Assembly: GCF_019320115.1 (NCBI RefSeq)
Contig: NC_089587.1
Coordinates: forward strand, 82,613,528 to 82,677,527
Direction of reading: 5' to 3'
DNA: 64,000 nucleotides
Source: Miscanthus floridulus
Taxonomy: Eukaryota > Streptophyta > Magnoliopsida > Poales > Poaceae
Both the position numbers and the translations under genes were made by a program. Under the pieces are notes generated by a model, which saw only the letters and a program-made list of their open reading frames with translations, searched no databases and had not been told where the DNA came from. Shown here piece after piece: positions 1 to 10,979 of this stretch (position 1 is the stretch's first letter; each line of letters begins with the position of its first letter).

Positions 1-255
1 CCCTTAGTTCGGCGCCATCGTTGGTGACGCCGGGCTTACACGTCTCGGCGCCAAAGGGTTTGGCGCCTAGGTCGGGGCCACGTTGGCGGCGTGGCGCTGA
101 CCTGGCAGGCAGCACGACGCCTGGGTTATTGGCGCCGTTCTCGGCGCCAAGATCTATGGCGCCGAAGTTGTGTTTTAACCCGGCGCCCAACCTTTCTGCC
201 CGAGCCTTCTTCCTCTTCTTTCTCCTCTCGGGTTTTTTCTCTCCCCACTTTGCTC
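1..255 (+). repeat. MULE1 left terminal inverted repeat (partial), GGCGCC-rich
   Basis: GC-rich sequence containing seven exact GGCGCC palindromes in the first 200 bases, then a pyrimidine-rich stretch (about 200-250). It pairs with the complementary sequence near 9045-9280, where most of the GGCGCC cores have mutated by transitions. The inner boundary is approximate. Confidence 0.8.
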
Positions 256-442
256 TACCTCACGAATCGACATATTGGACCTTGGAAACTTTGATTTGAT
301 CCGTAGATCTTCGAGAGCAAGGTATCCTCACTCCTATTTTTTTCACATCGATTCGGTATATATTAGTCAGATTTTTCAACTTAAGAATCGTCATTACTTA
401 GGGTTTCATGCAATTTTAATATTTATATTATACAACCGTAGG

Positions 443-1174
443 ATGCCAAGGCGTGAAAAAACTAGCAAACCAAAGTAACCTCAGCGCACGTTGTTATGTT
501 ATGGGTTCATTGTTGTGGATCAAATGGGAAAACCTAGGTGTAGGATTTAATGTTAATTGCTTCCGGTTCTTAGAACGAAAATGGCTAAATTGTAGTTATG
601 TCCGGATGACCAGAAATGCCTTCGACCCATTGCCCCCACCTAGTGGTATTCCAGTGCCCATGTGCTTTTGCGGCGATCCTTGAAAGGTAGCCAAGTCCGA
701 TGAAGAGGACACGTATAGGTAGAGGTATTGGTTGTGTTCCAATTTTGAGTTTGAGCCTACACTTCGTCAACGCCGCATTAACAAGATGGTGAGGAATTGA
801 TGTTGTGTAATAATTATTTTGTGTCATATGACATCTTGCATAATTTTTTTGTTTTGCAACAATTACATTTGTTGCAGATCCCTCCACTGCTCTATGATTT
901 TAAGCAGTGGATCGACACTGAGATCGAGCCTGAAGACAAGGAGTGGAAGCAGAAACTGTTGCGGTGGGAGGCAGAGGACAAGGAGATGATGGAGAAGAGA
1001 TGTGGAGAGGAGGCTGTAGAAAAGGAGCACAAGGAAGAGGAGGAAAGGAGGCATGTTGCTGAGTACTGGGAGGAGAGGGAGAAGAAGCTTGAGCGTGCGC
1101 GTCGAGCGAAAGCAGCGATGGAGGAGAATCTCGATGCCCTAAGGAAGGGAAAGTGGCCTTGTTGCACTCAGTAG
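443..1174 (+). pseudogene. MULE1 accessory gene A: zf-GRF protein with charged coiled-coil tail (broken)
   Basis: The coding sense is a start at 443 (MPRREKTSKPK), a probable short intron after about 537, a GRF-like zinc-binding block around 650-790 (CFCGDP, later RYWLCSNFEFEPTLRQRR), a probable intron about 790-877, and a long E/K/R-rich predicted coiled coil (900-1140) ending KGKWPCCTQ and a stop. GRF fingers occur in nucleic-acid-binding proteins, and I recognise this layout as a common passenger of grass MULEs; its function is unknown to me. In-frame stops (TGA about 681, TAG about 717) and an early stop after the first exon block make it a pseudogene. It converges on gene B. Confidence 0.6.
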
Positions 1175-1720
1175 TCTCCATTACTTGCTAGTTCTATGGT
1201 TTATTCATTAACAATGTTGTCTACTGTTGGACTTTTCATTGTGTTGTCATGTAATGCACTTTAAGTATGTGCATGCTTAGGTCATGTACTGCGTTATTTA
1301 GTTTGTCGGCATGTACTTTTAGTATTATTGTGTTGTTTAATGTGTCATAGTATTGGACTTTTATTATGTAGTTGTTTTCATTATTTGTGGTCATAATATT
1401 CAGTTTAATATTACAGATGTAGTGAAATATGATCACATGCTGCAAATAAAACCTAATGAAGTAGGGCATTATATAATTCAACACACACAACACATGAAAT
1501 GGCATGTGAGAACATATACCGAACTAGGGTACAGAGGTCCTGAACTAAACTTAACATGCCTTAGGTAATTGAAGCGAACAACAAGCACACAAAATGGCAT
1601 GTGAGAACATGTGCCAAACAAGGGTACATAGTTCCTTCGACTAAACCTAACATGCCTTAGGTAATTAAACCAAACAACAAACACATGGATGTACCATGTG
1701 AATAAGATAGGGTCGTCCTA
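1175..1720. repeat. Spacer between convergent GRF genes with an ~85-bp tandem duplication
   Basis: No gene seen. Two imperfect direct copies lie at about 1497-1581 and 1592-1679; both carry AAATGGCATGTGAGAACAT and end in ACATGCCTTAGGTAATT. The position between two converging 3' ends suggests 3' untranslated or terminator sequence, but no specific signal can be assigned. Confidence 0.6.
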
Positions 1721-2410
1721 TTAGTGTGGCCACATAACAAATTGTGTTGCACCTTCTCCACAGTAGTCTCCCATTATTGTTGGTGGTGGTGGCGGGGGTG
1801 ATGGCAGAGGCCCCTTATTCTTGTGATTAGGACAGTTGCAATATGGATCATTGCAGAGTGCCTCCTATGAACTTGCACCATTGTTGTTGTTGTCGTCTTC
1901 GTCTTCCTTGTACCCGCTGCTAACTTCCCTTTGTTGATCGAAGATTTGGTCCTGCAGGTTGTAGATGTACTGCTGACGTGGATAAATTGGTCGAGAATCG
2001 ACCCACCTAGTGAACCCACAGTTTTCTTTAGACTCAGAAGACTACAATAAGTATGTCCTATGAGTTGTAAGGGTATTCGAGAAACATATTTAACAAACGA
2101 AATATAATAGCAATTACCCATGCTCGTGGGCATTTGAAGAAGCGACGACCTCCGACCATCCTCTCGGTGAACATCTGCACTAAATAGTCCTCACCATGCA
2201 TGCATTTTGGCCAATCTTCCTTTCTATTATCGTATCCTCTGAGAGGGCACTCTTTAGTGAAATCACTCTTGCTCTCGAGGAGAAACTGATACACTGGTTC
2301 CTCAAAGAAATCAGGCCCAAGAGACCCTTCCCACACAATGGGAGTTCCCATTGTCCCCCCTTTCCTCTCCCACTCCCGAAACCATTTCCTCTAGATGACC
2401 CTCTAGACAT
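1721..2410 (-). pseudogene. MULE1 accessory gene B: second zf-GRF protein (broken)
   Basis: Read right to left. A G/S/R-rich N-terminus (MSRGSSRGNGFGSGRGKGG) starts at 2410; an alternative upstream in-frame start is 2461. A frameshift near 2345 moves the reading into the frame carrying a GRF finger: CPLRGYDNRKEDWPKCMHG, then GGRRFFKCPRAW. A splice donor (GTAATT) follows at about 2117. The next exon resumes near 2010 (GFTRWVDSRPIYPRQQYIY) and runs to a TAA at 1721 through a C/P-rich tail. A TATA-like run (TATATATA) sits at about 2477-2485, just upstream of the start. The GRF assignment rests on the CxxxC and GGRRFFKC spacing; the role in the MULE is unknown. Confidence 0.6.
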
Positions 2411-3300
2411 TCCTACTCCAACGAAACTGAATACTAGTTTGGTTTTTCTTTTGGTTAGCAATGCATCCTAGAACGCATATATATAGGCGGAGGCAGGTTT
2501 GCTAGCCATTGTGTGGCGCTGTAAATGCTCCTGGAAAGTCTACTCAGAATCACTAAAAAGCCTACATCGTAAGACACTAGAGAGCCTAGATTCCATGACT
2601 GAAAAGCCTATTTGATTTTAGACTTCAATCACTATTTTGAAGGACACTAAAAAGTCTATTCGACGGTGACATGACAAATCACTATAAATGCTACATTATT
2701 TTACTAACTGTAGTTGGAGACGATGACATAAATGTACCTGCCTGCTAGTCTACTTTGCTGCTACTTAGCGGCTCAGTGCTCGGCCACTCGCATGCAAGAT
2801 TGGCTCACACGCATGCAATGTATGTAATCACGTTCAGTTCTTTTGCATAAAATGGAAGGAAAGAAAAGAAAATCTCAACCAATGTGGTACATAATCATGT
2901 TCGGTTCTTTTGCATGAAAGAAAAGATAATCTCAACCAATGCGGTAGGCCGAGAGGCATACATGCATACTCATAACAAAAAACAAATTGATTACTTAATG
3001 AACCGGTAAAACTGATGGCGCTGATTAATACGTACTTTAGGCAGAAAATCTTGGCAAAATTTCCCCTATATTTTGATGCAATCCATACACAAATATGAGA
3101 TGAATATTTAACCTCAATACAACATGTTCAAACATACAAATATATTCCACATTCATCTGAAACCATATACATGAGCATATTAATAGTCCACACAGTCCAT
3201 AATTATAGTCCATAGTAGTTCATAGGCGATAATAATAGTCCATACAGTCCATAATAGTTTATAATGAAAGTCCACAAAGTCCATAATAGTACATAATAAC
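2411..3300. other. Upstream region of gene B and MURA 3' flank: tandem repeats, no gene
   Basis: No protein is supported. Visible structure: the motif CACTAAAAAGCCTAC and variants scattered over 2540-2670; a near-perfect direct duplication at about 2825-2883 and 2888-2945 (both contain TTCTTTTGCAT and AATCTCAACCAATG); and a short AGTCCATA-type array at about 3178-3300. The last lies just past the MURA C-terminus and may be its 3' untranslated region. Confidence 0.55.
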
Positions 3301-3309
3301 ATCTACCAC

Positions 3310-6300
3310 AAACTCTCCCTGCCTCCTAGTCTTACCCTTACCCCTTGTGACCAAGAGCGTCGGTGCCTGGAGTGTAAGGGTCAGGTGGACAGCGTCGCCT
3401 AGTGCCTGAAGGCTGTGTAGGCTAAGTCGAGGGAGCATCCTGGAGCTAAGATGGGCCAAGCTCCTCATGCCTCTAGTCCACCTCATTATCGTCCTTGTCC
3501 TCGTCCTCGTACGCAATGCCTATGGGCCTTGTAGGTGCTTGGCTAGACGAACCTAAGCCTCCTCTACCTACGGAAGGAATGTGCACGTCTTGCATCATGG
3601 CTGTCCTGCAACCAAAATGAGTAGCCGCACGACGTAGCTGATGTGACAGTCTGTATTGTACAAAATCATATTAACAGAAAGAATTTAATGTATTAATAAT
3701 ATATTTAAAAGAATATTTTTAATCTTACGTCTAGAAAGCTATGCGTGTCGTCATCCATAACTCTCAGACGAAAGCGCTCAATGTCTTCAACCGAGCATTT
3801 GAGGGTATTGTCCTACAACAAAGTTCTCAATAAGATTGTGGTGGTGTGTTGCCTCCTCCACAACCAAACATAAACATTAAGTAATGAACTAACAACAATC
3901 ATGAACTTTTTTTCTTCTAAAATTACAAACAAAGCTTGTTTTTTTCTTATAAAATTCCAAACAAAGCTTGTTTTAATAAAGCTAGCTTCTAATTAAAACT
4001 CCTACGTTTACTTCTCACTAGATATCAACAAGTTTTGTTTTCTTATGTAGAATAAAAATTCACTAAACAACTACTAGGACTAAACCCATTAGAATTTGTA
4101 CCGTCACCTACAGGTCATCACAATATCCATTTGGTCATGCCTCCACTCTATCCAAGATTGGTCCTGCCTCCACCTGCCTTCCTACATGAGTAGTTTGGTC
4201 GTAAGCCATGTCTTCATCGTCGGAGGACTCGATGTTGCCGTAGTCATCTTCTGTCCATTGTAGCCTCAGCCTGCAACGTATCGCACCTTGGTACCAAGCT
4301 TGGTAGCACCTGTACTCATGTTTCATGTGCGGCTCATTGTTCTCATCCACATTGTCATGCAACAGCTCCTATTGTTTAATGTAGTACTGGTGGTGCTTCT
4401 CCCAATAAAAAATCTTCCTGTTGTTCTGATGATCCAACCTGCACGTCATGTAAGAGCAGGTGGAATTACGCCATCCTATAAAAAAGTCAATAAAATAGAA
4501 ATTCAATATATAATAAAACATAAACTTAGAAATGTACAAGTAATTGACATAATTACAAGCATAAATTGAGACATGCATAATTAATTGAATGAATACGATA
4601 AATACGAAATAATGAAAATAACCAATAGTCGTACCTCACTAATCTGTCAATGGCAAGTGCGTGAATTATGGCCCAGTCTACCACACTTGCCACACTCGTA
4701 CTGCTCGGGGTTAGTAAGAAATAGGGTTTCTCTCCCACGCCTCGTTCTTCTAGGTATCTGATCCATAACCATTCTGTGCCTCGTCCTCTTCCTTGATCCA
4801 CGTTTGTTCCAACGATAAGCTGGATCCACAATGTACTTTGACCCATCATATGGAGGCCACTCTCTAGGGTACTAGAAAGGCATGAAGTGGGGGCTCCACG
4901 TGTGCACAAGCGTGTTGATACTGAACTCATGAGGTATCCTGCTCTCGATATTATAGCTGCTGCCACTAAATGAGAACATAGAAAGTGGTATTGCCTTGGT
5001 TTACCACAAGTGCATGTGAAATCTTAGAGGATTACCACATGCATCCTCGACTCTCAGACCTCATCGTCGGACATTGTACCACCCCTATGCTCGACCTGAT
5101 AAGTCACTGTGGCATGGTCAAAACATGTAACCTCATGTGTGCCAGCCCTTTCATTTGCCTTCTCTAGGTGTGCCTTTAGTTTCAGAGCCCATATCTCTCC
5201 ATCACTCCGCAACTTCAATGCATGGGCGTGTCTATCATTGAACCAGGTGATGAGGACATCACTACTTTATCGCATACAAGCCAAGGAGAGGAGGAGGTCC
5301 AGCATAGGCATCCAATTCATCTTTTTCATGGTGGAAGTCCAGTCCAACTCAAGTTCGAGTTCGGCTCGGGCTCCAGGACCAGTCTGCCTTAAAATGGTCA
5401 CCCAGGACGCATCCGGACTCCGTTTTCGACGATCCACATATGGTTGGAAAGCTAATTTGATAAGGAAGCCAATCCAAGTGGTTTCACATCAAAAGACCTT
5501 CAGAATCAATAGGAATCATCGAAACAAGTCAGCATCCAGAATCTGCCAGGGTGCTGCGACACCGTCTTTTGGTCCGTTGGACCGTGTATCGTGTTTGGGC
5601 CCATTAGAGGGCGCTTCCAGGGGGGGTGACGCCTAAGACTCTATAAATAGCAGCCGTTGCTCTCCTTAGGATTTGGGTTTTGTTTAGTTCTTGATTTCCT
5701 CATGAAACAGACATCGTTTTGCTGCAACTGTGCCGCCAAGGCTGCTTGCTGTGAACCAGGGCCCTAGTTCTTGATCTTGTTCGCCTGTGGCGATTAGTCC
5801 TTTCGAATAAAGACTTGAACTCCCTCTAGTTATCATAAGCCTCATATTTATTTGCAATTTTAGATTGCGTTCGTCCCGTTCTTGCTTATGTTATCGATTA
5901 GTTTGCAGGAAAGCCTTCTCGGCGAGGTCAATCGCGTTCGCATGGTTGATAACCAATGGAGCAGTGGTGTAACAGTTGCGGGGGTCCAAATCAGTCTTGG
6001 TTCAAAGCCTAGATCGTGAACGTCAAGTCTCCACCAATCGACGCTATCATACCTTTCAGAAGATCGGGCCTAGTCTACATCCGGGCCTAGTCTACATCAC
6101 CAGGCAACAAGCTTATAGAAGGTGAATTGAACGATTGCATTCACGGGCATACCACGTATCCCCAATAGCAACTTATTGAATGACTATGTTATGTTGCTGT
6201 ACTAAAACTCGTACCTCCATCCACCGGTGTCGTGAGCTCTTGTCCATTTCTCCAAATCCCTCATCAAACATGTGAGCCATTGTCTACCTTTTGCATTTGA

Positions 6301-8242
6301 TGCAGTTCTAGCCTGCTCTAACTTTTTCTAAAAGTACTTGTCCTCAAGATGTCGAGCAGCCTCCTAGAATAGATCAAAGTTATCCTTCACACCATCTTTC
6401 CAGAGTAGATTCTCGGCAAGGTGCCAAGTACACCAACGATGGTGCAAAGGTGTATACCCCTCTATCTGCTCTTGCATGGTATTAAGTATGCCCTGGTGCC
6501 TATTAGATATGATGCCAACCTCCCTGCTAGACCCAACCACATGTATCTAAACTAGCGTCAAGAACCATCCCCAACTGTCGTTGTTCTCCTTCTCAACCAA
6601 AGCAAATGCCAAAGGAACCAACTTGTTGTTCGCATCACAGGATATGGCTATAAGAAGTGTGCCTTGGTATTTACTAATCAAGAACATACCATCAATGGAG
6701 AAGACAGGACGACAGTGCCTAAAGGCCTTGATATACTGAGGGAAGCACCAGAAAGCACGAAAGAATATCTGCCTCCCATCCTTCTATGCATTTGGTTTTA
6801 GGATGTACTCATAATGCATGCCTGGATTCACCGCTTTGATTGCATTGAAAAGTACTGGCAACTGCTTATACCCATCCTCCTAGTCCCCATATATCATCTT
6901 CCATGCTCGTTGCTTAGCCCTTCAAGCTTTACCATAAGTTATCACATAACCTCCATACAACACCTCAACAGTCCTAATAATTGTCCTAACCTTCATGTTG
7001 GGTTCTCCCTGCAATATTCCCATCAACCGCTTGGCAATGAGGGTAGATGTTAACTGTCGATGCTTCAGTGTCAGCACAATTGTGTGGCCCGAGAACTTTT
7101 GTGATCTTCCACTTTCTAGTGACCTTTTGCTTCCTTGCACAAACCCTCCATGGGCAGCATTCCTTGTCACACACAACTATGTATCGGCGCTCCGCATATG
7201 AATACAAGACCTTGTAAGGTCTCTTTCATATCACTGCAAATGCCTACAACCACCTCTTCAATACAAAAAGGTCCTTGAATACCCTACCCTTCTCAATTAC
7301 CATGTTAGGGCTAGCCTTAGGAGCTTCTAGGAGCTCATCATAATGTCCTTCTGCACATGCCTGGTCGAAATGAGCAAGATCACTGAACTCATGAACTATT
7401 GGATCACAACGGCCGAGAAAGATATGCCTCAGCATCTCAACATCACTCTCTATCAGCTCTCCAACAGGGTGATCATCATCAAAATCAAGAGCCCTTGCCA
7501 TCTCATATGACTCTAAATTATTCATAATTTCAACACTATTGGAGCCACAAAATCCATCTCCACAGTGCACTTGTGTAGCAATAGGGGGCACATCCACATT
7601 GTCAGGAATGTCTCCTGCAACATAAGTAGAAAAATGAGGAAAGAATGAAAAAAATGGATGTAAGGAAGGGGGTAAGCTCCCAATAACCATGCGGATAAGA
7701 CACTTACTCGGATGATTCTGCGTCAAAGGGATCTCATGAGGAGGATCTACCACAACATCATGAGTCTGACCAACATCTCCAACTAGCTCATTGGGGGCAG
7801 ATTGAGCATCAAGAACCATAGGTGCAACCTCTACATCCATATTAGGTTCCAGGACAGGAGGGTCGAAGTGTGCCTGCTGACCCATTGGTGGGGGAAAACC
7901 ATGAGGGATGAGATCAACTAACACCCGACGCACAACCATGTCCAAACTTTGGAACTGACACTTCATAGCCGATCTCACATAGTTCTCCCACTGGTCTGCA
8001 CACCCAATTGGGATCATCTTCCTAAGGATGTTGGGAGGAAAACCTAGGTGAAGTACACCCTCAACTACGATGCCATCATCATCATGGCAATGTAGCTCCT
8101 CCTGAGCCCTTGCAACCAAATCACTAAATGAAGGCTTCTCATTGAATTACACAGGCACACTTTACTTGTTAACAAACTCAATATATCTGTAGCGATCTCT
8201 TTCCACGGTGCCTCCATGATATATGCTCACTAGGTTGTCCAT
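3310..8242 (-). pseudogene. mudrA-like: MURA-type Mutator transposase, interrupted by a solo LTR
   Basis: Cuts and rejoins DNA at MULE ends. Start chosen at 8242 (MDNLVSIYHGGTVERDRYR); codons for the N-terminus follow with two TAA stops. MuDR DNA-binding block at 7207-6990 (YIVVCDKECCPWRV). Transposase core about 6790-6110: first catalytic Asp in FSIDGMFL, but the second is Asn (IISNRHQG, near 6510); DEGFGEMDKSS supplies a candidate Glu. A solo LTR then splits the gene at 5248-6099. Beyond it, a SWIM finger at about 5050-4970 (CTCGKPRQYHFLCSH), a CCHC knuckle near 4660 (CGKCGRLGHNSRTC), an acidic segment about 4250-4180 and a proline-rich C-terminus near 3370 (PPDPYTPGTDALG). Several stops and at least one frameshift: dead. 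Confidence 0.85.
5248..6099 (+). mobile_element. Solo LTR of the G1 gypsy family inside MURA
   Basis: An 852-bp TG...CA unit flanked by the 5-bp duplication CCAGG at 5243-5247 and 6100-6104. It is homologous, in the opposite orientation, to the LTRs of the element at 20902-28541: it begins TGATGAGGACATCAC and shares the blocks near 5395-5640. A TATA box (CTATAAATAG) lies at about 5641-5650, in + orientation. The 19-base CGGGCCTAGTCTACATC(A) segment is doubled at its end. No internal region remains, so it arose by LTR-LTR recombination. It is an insertion into MURA, not an exon. Confidence 0.93.
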
Positions 8243-9044
8243 CTATTTCATACACAAATCCAAACACATTTTGTTTAGTCCAAATTACGTGCCAACAACT
8301 ACATACTAGGTAACTGCTAGCTTTGCAAATAACATAATAGCTAGCTCCATACATGTCCAACAACTAGGTTATCACCTTATTATCACTACATCACCAACTA
8401 ATTAAACTAAATAGGTTATCATAACTAACTAAGTAGATAGCTAACTAAGTAAATAGTCTAACTAGGTTATCACCTAATCTCTAGATCACCAACTAATTAA
8501 ACTTAATAGGTTATCACATTACCATCCTAAGTATGCCAATAAACTAACTACTACACCACAATTCAACCTCACTATCTAACTACATTGCATATACACGAAA
8601 TTTACCTATCCAACGATGGCAGTGCACGACGCGGTGGAGAGCAGGAGGAGGCGTCGGGCGCGGTGGAGGGCCGTGGGACGGGGTGGCGGAGAACGACCTA
8701 TGCTTCTGGCCGAACATGGAGGACGGAGAGGCAGCAGCGCCTGGCCCAGCGCCATGGGACGAGCTGGGTGTGATGGCGGTGGTGGCTGCAGTGGGGAGGC
8801 CACCTCGAGTGGGGCGCGGCGACAGCTGGGGCAGTCGGCCGGCACAGCACGGCTGGGACGGGGGCGTGGACGTCAGGGCAATGGCGCGTGGCATAGACAC
8901 AGGCCAGGCTAGGCCACGGCGACTGGGGCTATGGGGCGGCTGGCCGGCGTAGGACGATTGGGACGGGGGTGCGGGTCGCGGCGGCGGGAGTGGCGTCGGT
9001 GGTGGGAGGCGTTGGGCGAGAGAGAAGAAAGGAGGAGAGAAAAA
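8243..9044. other. MURA 5' region: AT-rich leader then GC-rich island
   Basis: 8243-8580 is AT-rich with several TAGGTTATCAC-like repeats. 8600-9000 is strongly GC-rich with overlapping open frames on both strands of low-complexity Ala/Arg/Pro composition, with no recognisable domain. It most likely represents promoter/leader sequence or captured GC-rich DNA inside the MULE. I see no gene. Confidence 0.5.
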
Positions 9045-9390
9045 GGAAAGGAAAGAAGATAGAAAGGAAAAGGACCCATCTGTATGGCCGGCTCAGCGCT
9101 AGGATCTGTGGCACCAAACTCGGCGTCAAGCTTGGTGCCAAGATCCACGACACCGAGCTGGCTGCCATGTCACCCCCGGCTCTACTTTGATGCCGACGTG
9201 GCCCCCCAACCTAGGCGCCAAACCCTTTGGCACTGAGACATGTAAGCTCGGTACCACCATCGATGGCGTCAAGCTTAGGGTCCAGATTTTGAAAGCATAC
9301 GTCCAGGGGCATATTTATGAAAAACTTTCAAAAAAAGGGCCAAAAAATAAAAAATTCGAGTATTGCGCTAAGGAGAAGAAAAGATATGAG
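9045..9390 (-). repeat. MULE1 right terminal inverted repeat
   Basis: The reverse complement of about 9045-9280 follows the left TIR, including the AAAGGGTTTGGCGCCTAGGT block. Its outward extension (AGGGTCCAGATTTTGAAAGC... to the A-rich run near 9350-9390) has the look of a MULE terminus. The exact outer base is uncertain. Confidence 0.75.
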
Positions 9391-10376
9391 TAATTGGGTA
9401 TTAAAATTTTAACCAAGTATTTACCATGAGTTTTTTGTGGTAAATCCTAACGTCCATTGGGATAAATGAGACCATCCAAGTCACTATGTTTCTCCTATGT
9501 TTATTGAGTTATTAAGTTTTAAGGGGAGAGCTGGCTGGGCCGTGACCTGGTTCAATACTTTTGGGCTACTGCTAGGCCTATTCTTTAAAGGCCAAACTAA
9601 GATTTATTTTCAGAATATAAGTTTCCTCGACTATTTAATATAAGTGCATTATTTAAGTACTTTAATTAAGTTTTGAGTTATTAGTGCCCTTTTATGTTTA
9701 GCTTAAGTTTATTATCAGCAACTTTATCACTGCTTTAAGTATATAAGATAAGTTAATGCCTCTCATAATGATATATATTCCCATGGCATATATAGCTTAA
9801 GTATCCATTTTCTTTAGTAAATTTTTAGTTTATTTAAGTATGTTTTGGAATATGTTGCTGAGTTTTGTTTAAGTTTATGAAAATTTTCTTTAGTGCAATT
9901 TACTCGGTTAATTTTTATGCACTATTTGAAGAAGTTCTAAGTCTCAGCTTTAGCTTCAGTTCCGGTATTAATTTATGTTTTCATGAGCATTTTATGCCCT
10001 GAGATTAAGTTTTGCATGAATTTCTATTCAATTATAAGTTTTCATATATATAAATATATCCACCACTATATAATAAGATGGTCTCTGGTTAAATGGAACA
10101 AACGAGAAGTTTAATCGGAGATTACTCATAATTAATTTCTGACCAACGTTGACTTTAATTATGAGTCATAAGATGGATTTTGGTTTGTTTTATGCCCAAC
10201 GATGATGCAAACTAAAATTCTTAAGCATGCTGTTAATACTGACCAACGTTGTTTTAACTTCATGCTTTAAGTACATCTTATATACAGCTTACTAATTGAG
10301 ACATTATTTTGCTTTAATTTTTTTTAGTAAATTATGCAGACTATATAAGTAAAATAGAATCCCTAAGTTACACTAA
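9391..10376. other. AT-rich region upstream of copia-A gag
   Basis: No ORF of note. It contains TAAGTTTAAG-rich sequence and three loose copies of a CTGACCAACGTTGA-like motif (about 10140-10250), echoed inside copia-A at about 29050-29190. It is probably the 5' untranslated part of copia-A, but I could not find a copy of the 31096-31618 LTR here, so the 5' LTR seems lost, perhaps at the MULE1 junction. Confidence 0.4.
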
Positions 10377-10973
10377 TTTTTCTACTTGGAATAATCAGGT
10401 GCATGCCATTCTCAAGGAGCTGGACCTTGATTATGTGCTTCATGAGGAAAAACCACCTATTTGTGTGTACTATGCTGAGAGGATAAAGGAGCACATTCCA
10501 AAATTAGAAAAATGGTAGAAATCCGATAGGATTGCCAAAATGATTATAAAATGGTCACTCTCAGTTAACATGATCAGGAGGTTCCTTTCTAATGAAAAGA
10601 ATAGGAAATTAAGTGCTAAGGAGCTTCACAGCTCCATAAGAGCACACTTTAGAAAGGTTTTCCTTTTTGCTATGTTACTTAATTCCTGTTATGAAGGGAT
10701 AAGTGGTCTAGGTAACCACATTAAGAGCTTGTTTGATATGGATTATGAGTTAAAGGCACTTGGATTAGATGTGTCTGAAGAATTTATGGTAAATTGCCTT
10801 ATGAGTTCTATGCTAGAAAACCATAACAAACATGCTCAAAATGATAAGTTTTCAATAGTCTGTAAATTTTGCAAGTTACCAAATTGATGATAAGTGTAAG
10901 AATGGTTTCAAAAGATAGGTAACTTAAGTTGTCTTATAAGTTTTGGTTAAGATATTTTCCCAACATATGGTGG
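10377..10973 (+). pseudogene. copia-A gag (UBN2-like) and start of protease
   Basis: The reading FSTWNNQVHAILKELDLDY through a TAG at 10516 into a longer open stretch (10540-10887: SDRIAKMIIKWSLSVN, then SNEKNRKLSAKELH) matches the alpha-helical gag of plant copia elements, which forms the virus-like particle. A decayed CCHC knuckle follows (CKFCKLPN, stops, CKNGFK). The sequence then reaches the protease entrance motif PNIWWI at about 10960-10976, exactly where the LARD element is inserted. Multiple stops. Confidence 0.7.
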
Positions 10974-10979
10974 ATTAAC

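Larger units (their letters stand above)
1..9390. mobile_element. MULE1: Mutator-like DNA transposon, left end outside window
   Basis: The first ~255 bases and the reverse complement of about 9045-9280 match with interruptions, giving long terminal inverted repeats. Between them lie a MURA-type transposase on the minus strand and two small zinc-finger genes. The right TIR continues outward to about 9390, where AT-rich sequence begins, so the outer part of the left TIR lies before base 1 and the 9-bp target duplication cannot be checked. Long TIRs plus MURA are characteristic of MULEs. All its genes carry stops or frameshifts, so this copy is not autonomous now. Confidence 0.85.

Noticed and set aside
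8580..8952. Overlapping GC-rich ORFs on both strands
   Set aside because: Low-complexity Ala/Arg/Pro composition on both strands and no domain; GC-rich leader of the MULE.
9391..10376. 5' LTR of copia-A
   Set aside because: No TGTTGGAATG...TTTCAACA match and no primer-binding site could be found.
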